NCBI GenBank assembly: GCA_902622805.1
Contig: CACNRG010000001.1
Location: 25,285 to 89,284 of the forward strand
Direction: 5' to 3'
Source: an uncultured Pelagibacteraceae bacterium
GTDB taxonomy: Bacteria > Pseudomonadota > Alphaproteobacteria > Pelagibacterales > Pelagibacteraceae
Length of the DNA stretch: 64,000 bases
Position numbers and translations under genes: made by a program. Below are positions 62,087 through 64,000 of the stretch, piece after piece. How positions within the stretch are numbered: position 1 is the first letter of the stretch; every line of letters begins with the position of its first letter. The notes under the pieces were generated by a model. It ran no database searches, was not told the DNA's origin, and saw only the letters and a program-made list of their open reading frames with translations.

Positions 62087-63508
62087 TTATTTTTTCTTTA
62101 AAGACTGAAATGCCTCAAGAGCTGCAGCCCTGGCTTTTTCATGTATTACAATGGGATTTGGATAATCTTTACCAATAATTGTTTTTATCGCTTCTTGGTA
62201 CTTTAATTCCATTTCCCAAGGCTTATGTATAAATTTATTTGGAACATTTTTAAGTTCAGGAACCCATTTTTTTACATAAGCGCCCTCTTTATCAAACTTT
62301 TCGCCCTGGAGTATTGGATTAAATATTCTAAAATATGGCGCTGCATCTGCACCACACCCAGCAACCCATTGCCACTGAGCAACATTGTTCGCTTTGTTAA
62401 AATCTAATAAGCAATTTCTAAAATGTTTTTCTCCTTCAATCCAATTAATTCTTAAATGTTTAACAAGAAAAGAACCAACAACCATTCTTATCCTATTATG
62501 CATCCATCCAGTTTCGTACAATTCTCTCATACCTGCGTCAACGATAGGATAACCAGTCATACCTTCTTTCCAAGCTTTTAAAAATTTTTCATTTTTAACC
62601 CAAGGAAATTTATCAAATTCTTTTCTAAAATTTCCCTTTAAAAATTCTGGGAAATAATTAATTAAACTATGAGAAAATTCACGCCAACCAAGTTCATTTA
62701 TATATTTTCTATAACCTATTCCTTTTGATTTAATTTCAGAACATTTTTTCCAAATACTTCCAACATGAATTTGACCATGTTTGATATATGGAGATAATTT
62801 AGATGTTCCTTCTATAGAGGGTATATCTCTAGCACTTCCATAATCTTTAATCTTATTTTCAATTAAGTTTTTAAGTATTTTTTTTGAATCATTTTCCGAA
62901 ACTTCCCAATATTTATCAAATTTCTCATACCAACTTTTTTTTGGTAAAATATCTTTTGGTTCAATACATTTCTTAAAAAATGAAACCTTTTTTATTTTCT
63001 TTTTAATTATATAATTTTTACTTGGTGGTTGATTTAAATACACTTGTTCAGCATTTTTCCAAAAAGGTGTAAATACTTTAAATGGAGTTCCATCATTTTT
63101 TGTTACATCTTGGAATTCATTTAGAATATTTCCTTTGAAATATTTGTAATTGATTTCATTTTTAATCAATAAATCACGAATTTTTTTTCCTTTAGCAATA
63201 ACATCTGGTTCATAAATTTTATTCCAATATATTGAAACTTTATCTTTCTTATTTAATTTAGAAAAAATCTCTAATTCATCACCTTTCACTATTTCAAGAT
63301 TAATTTTATAATTTGATAAATCTTTTTTTAAAGTTACTAAGGACTTGAACACCCACCATTTTTGAGCTTCTTTTTTGTCATCAAAATCATTATTATTATA
63401 AATATATAATGCAATAACACTTTCATGATTTTGTGTCGCGAAATACAGCGCAGGATTATTTTCAACTCTAAAATCTTCTCTTATCCAAAAAATACCTGTG
63501 CTATTCAT
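62087..63508 (-). CDS. phrB: Deoxyribodipyrimidine photolyase
   Basis: Repairs cyclobutane pyrimidine dimers with blue light, useful to a sunlit-ocean bacterium. The 473-residue length fits class I photolyases: N-terminal Rossmann antenna domain (GIFWIREDFRVENNPALYFA), then the FAD domain with LSPYIKHGQIHVGSI, INELGWREFSHSL, GYPIVDAGMRELYETGWMHNRIRM and the NVAQWQWVAGCGADAAPYFRIFNP segment, which holds the tryptophan electron-transfer path. A cryptochrome role cannot be excluded. It lies 4 bp after the ammonia-lyase-like gene. Confidence 0.94.
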   Translation of the reverse strand: MNSTGIFWIREDFRVENNPALYFATQNHESVIALYIYNNNDFDDKKEAQKWWVFKSLVTLKKDLSNYKINLEIVKGDELEIFSKLNKKDKVSIYWNKIYEPDVIAKGKKIRDLLIKNEINYKYFKGNILNEFQDVTKNDGTPFKVFTPFWKNAEQVYLNQPPSKNYIIKKKIKKVSFFKKCIEPKDILPKKSWYEKFDKYWEVSENDSKKILKNLIENKIKDYGSARDIPSIEGTSKLSPYIKHGQIHVGSIWKKCSEIKSKGIGYRKYINELGWREFSHSLINYFPEFLKGNFRKEFDKFPWVKNEKFLKAWKEGMTGYPIVDAGMRELYETGWMHNRIRMVVGSFLVKHLRINWIEGEKHFRNCLLDFNKANNVAQWQWVAGCGADAAPYFRIFNPILQGEKFDKEGAYVKKWVPELKNVPNKFIHKPWEMELKYQEAIKTIIGKDYPNPIVIHEKARAAALEAFQSLKKK

Positions 63509-63512
63509 TAGT

Positions 63513-64000
63513 TTAATTTTGATTAATTAATTTTTGATACATTTCTTGGTCAGTATCTCCCTCACAACCAAAAACTAAAACGTTAGATTTTTCATTTAGT
63601 TCTAATTTTTCTTTAATTGCTTGATCTTCACAACTTGTAATCAAGCTAATTACTCCAGGCGCTGAATTTTCTCCTGCAATTATTTTATCATCACTAAAGC
63701 TTGAATTTCCAAGTAATTTCATAGTTTTTGCAATATCATCGTCTGGTAAACTTATACAATGTTTAACTGAATTTTTGAGTATTTCCCATGGGACTAATGA
63801 TACTTCGCCACATGACATACCACCCATTAAACTCTCTCTTTTAATATCTATTTTTTCTATTTTTCCTGTTTTAATACTTTCCATTACACATGCTGCACTA
63901 TCAGGTTCAACAACTATAATTACTGGAACATAATCTAAATATCTCGCAATACCCGCAACCATTGCAGCAGCCATTCCACCAACACCAGCCTGTAAAATGA
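63513..64000 (-). CDS. Diaminopropionate ammonia-lyase-like PLP enzyme (5' part beyond window)
   Basis: The frame is open past the right edge: upstream of the ATG at 63974 it reads ILQAGVGGMAAAMVAG, so the gene continues and this is its C-terminal 160 or so residues. The visible part matches the fold II PLP family of diaminopropionate ammonia-lyase/threonine dehydratase: the glycine-rich phosphate loop QAGVGGMAAA, then VEPDSAACVMES, LMGGMSCGEVS and the C-terminal LVFGCEGDTDQEMY ending typical of DpaL. It would deaminate 2,3-diaminopropionate or a similar amino acid. It precedes phrB on the same strand. Confidence 0.8.
   Translation of the reverse strand, partial: ILQAGVGGMAAAMVAGIARYLDYVPVIIVVEPDSAACVMESIKTGKIEKIDIKRESLMGGMSCGEVSLVPWEILKNSVKHCISLPDDDIAKTMKLLGNSSFSDDKIIAGENSAPGVISLITSCEDQAIKEKLELNEKSNVLVFGCEGDTDQEMYQKLINQN

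Noticed and set aside
1..64000. CRISPR arrays, insertion sequences, prophage or attachment sites
   Set aside because: No regularly spaced repeats, transposase, integrase, capsid or terminase genes were seen, and the single tRNA has no repeated 3' end nearby.

Overview
The window looks like a piece of a streamlined marine alphaproteobacterial chromosome of the SAR11 / Candidatus Pelagibacter type. The evidence is the very high A+T content, Lys/Ile/Asn-rich proteins, gaps between genes that are often below 20 bp, frequent 1-14 bp gene overlaps, and a blue-type proteorhodopsin followed by a ferredoxin, a ferredoxin reductase and a GST. This assignment is inferred from gene content and style; no database was searched. 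About 62 protein genes and one tRNA are supported. I see no CRISPR array, insertion sequence, integrase or rRNA.

Layout. 0-6.9 kb: the end of an AsmA-like envelope protein, fumC, a MazG-like pyrophosphohydrolase, nadC-nadA, tRNA-Leu(GAG), ygfZ and dihydroorotase. 6.9-9.7 kb: an extremely A-rich block with a GT2 glycosyltransferase, a Gfo/Idh/MocA-like protein and a FAD oxidoreductase, probably for surface sugars. 9.7-15 kb: an SMR transporter, propionyl-CoA synthetase, then proteorhodopsin (own terminator), 2Fe-2S ferredoxin, reductase and GST. 14.9-15.2 kb: two tiny overlapping membrane-peptide ORFs not present in the supplied gene calls. 15.2-24.5 kb: a MOSC protein, a cysteine-poor DksA, a GT39 + GT2 + secreted lyase-like cassette, umuDC between two secreted lyase-like proteins, a GFA protein, a glycerate-kinase-like protein and TolC. 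24.6-36.7 kb: housekeeping genes recA, alaS, icd, psd-pssA, a glycosyltransferase, rlmE, guaB (without CBS domains), a TPR protein, guaA and panB.

36.7-54.6 kb is the most interesting part, a catabolic and transport region. A minus-strand operon encodes a luciferase-like flavin monooxygenase, a PF06684 'amino acid synthesis' protein, an alpha/beta hydrolase and an aldehyde dehydrogenase. It diverges from a plus-strand run with an EutA/maleate-isomerase-like protein, a DoeA-like M24 hydrolase, a four-gene polyamine-type ABC importer and a dehydrogenase/enoyl-CoA hydratase fusion. Agmatinase, a second aldehyde dehydrogenase and an ArgE-like deacetylase follow. I infer uptake and breakdown of small nitrogenous solutes (polyamines and/or a cyclic, ectoine-like or N-heterocyclic compound). 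The combination matches no complete pathway I know.

54.6-64 kb: CsaA, a LysE exporter, aconitase, a YfgM-like protein + BamB, a cupin-like protein, ZapE, YjbQ, photolyase, and a diaminopropionate-ammonia-lyase-like gene cut by the right edge. Regulation visible in the sequence includes several intrinsic terminators (two lying inside overlapping 3' ends of convergent genes), a near-consensus promoter and a terminator isolating the periplasmic binding protein gene, and SOS-box-like repeats before recA and umuD.
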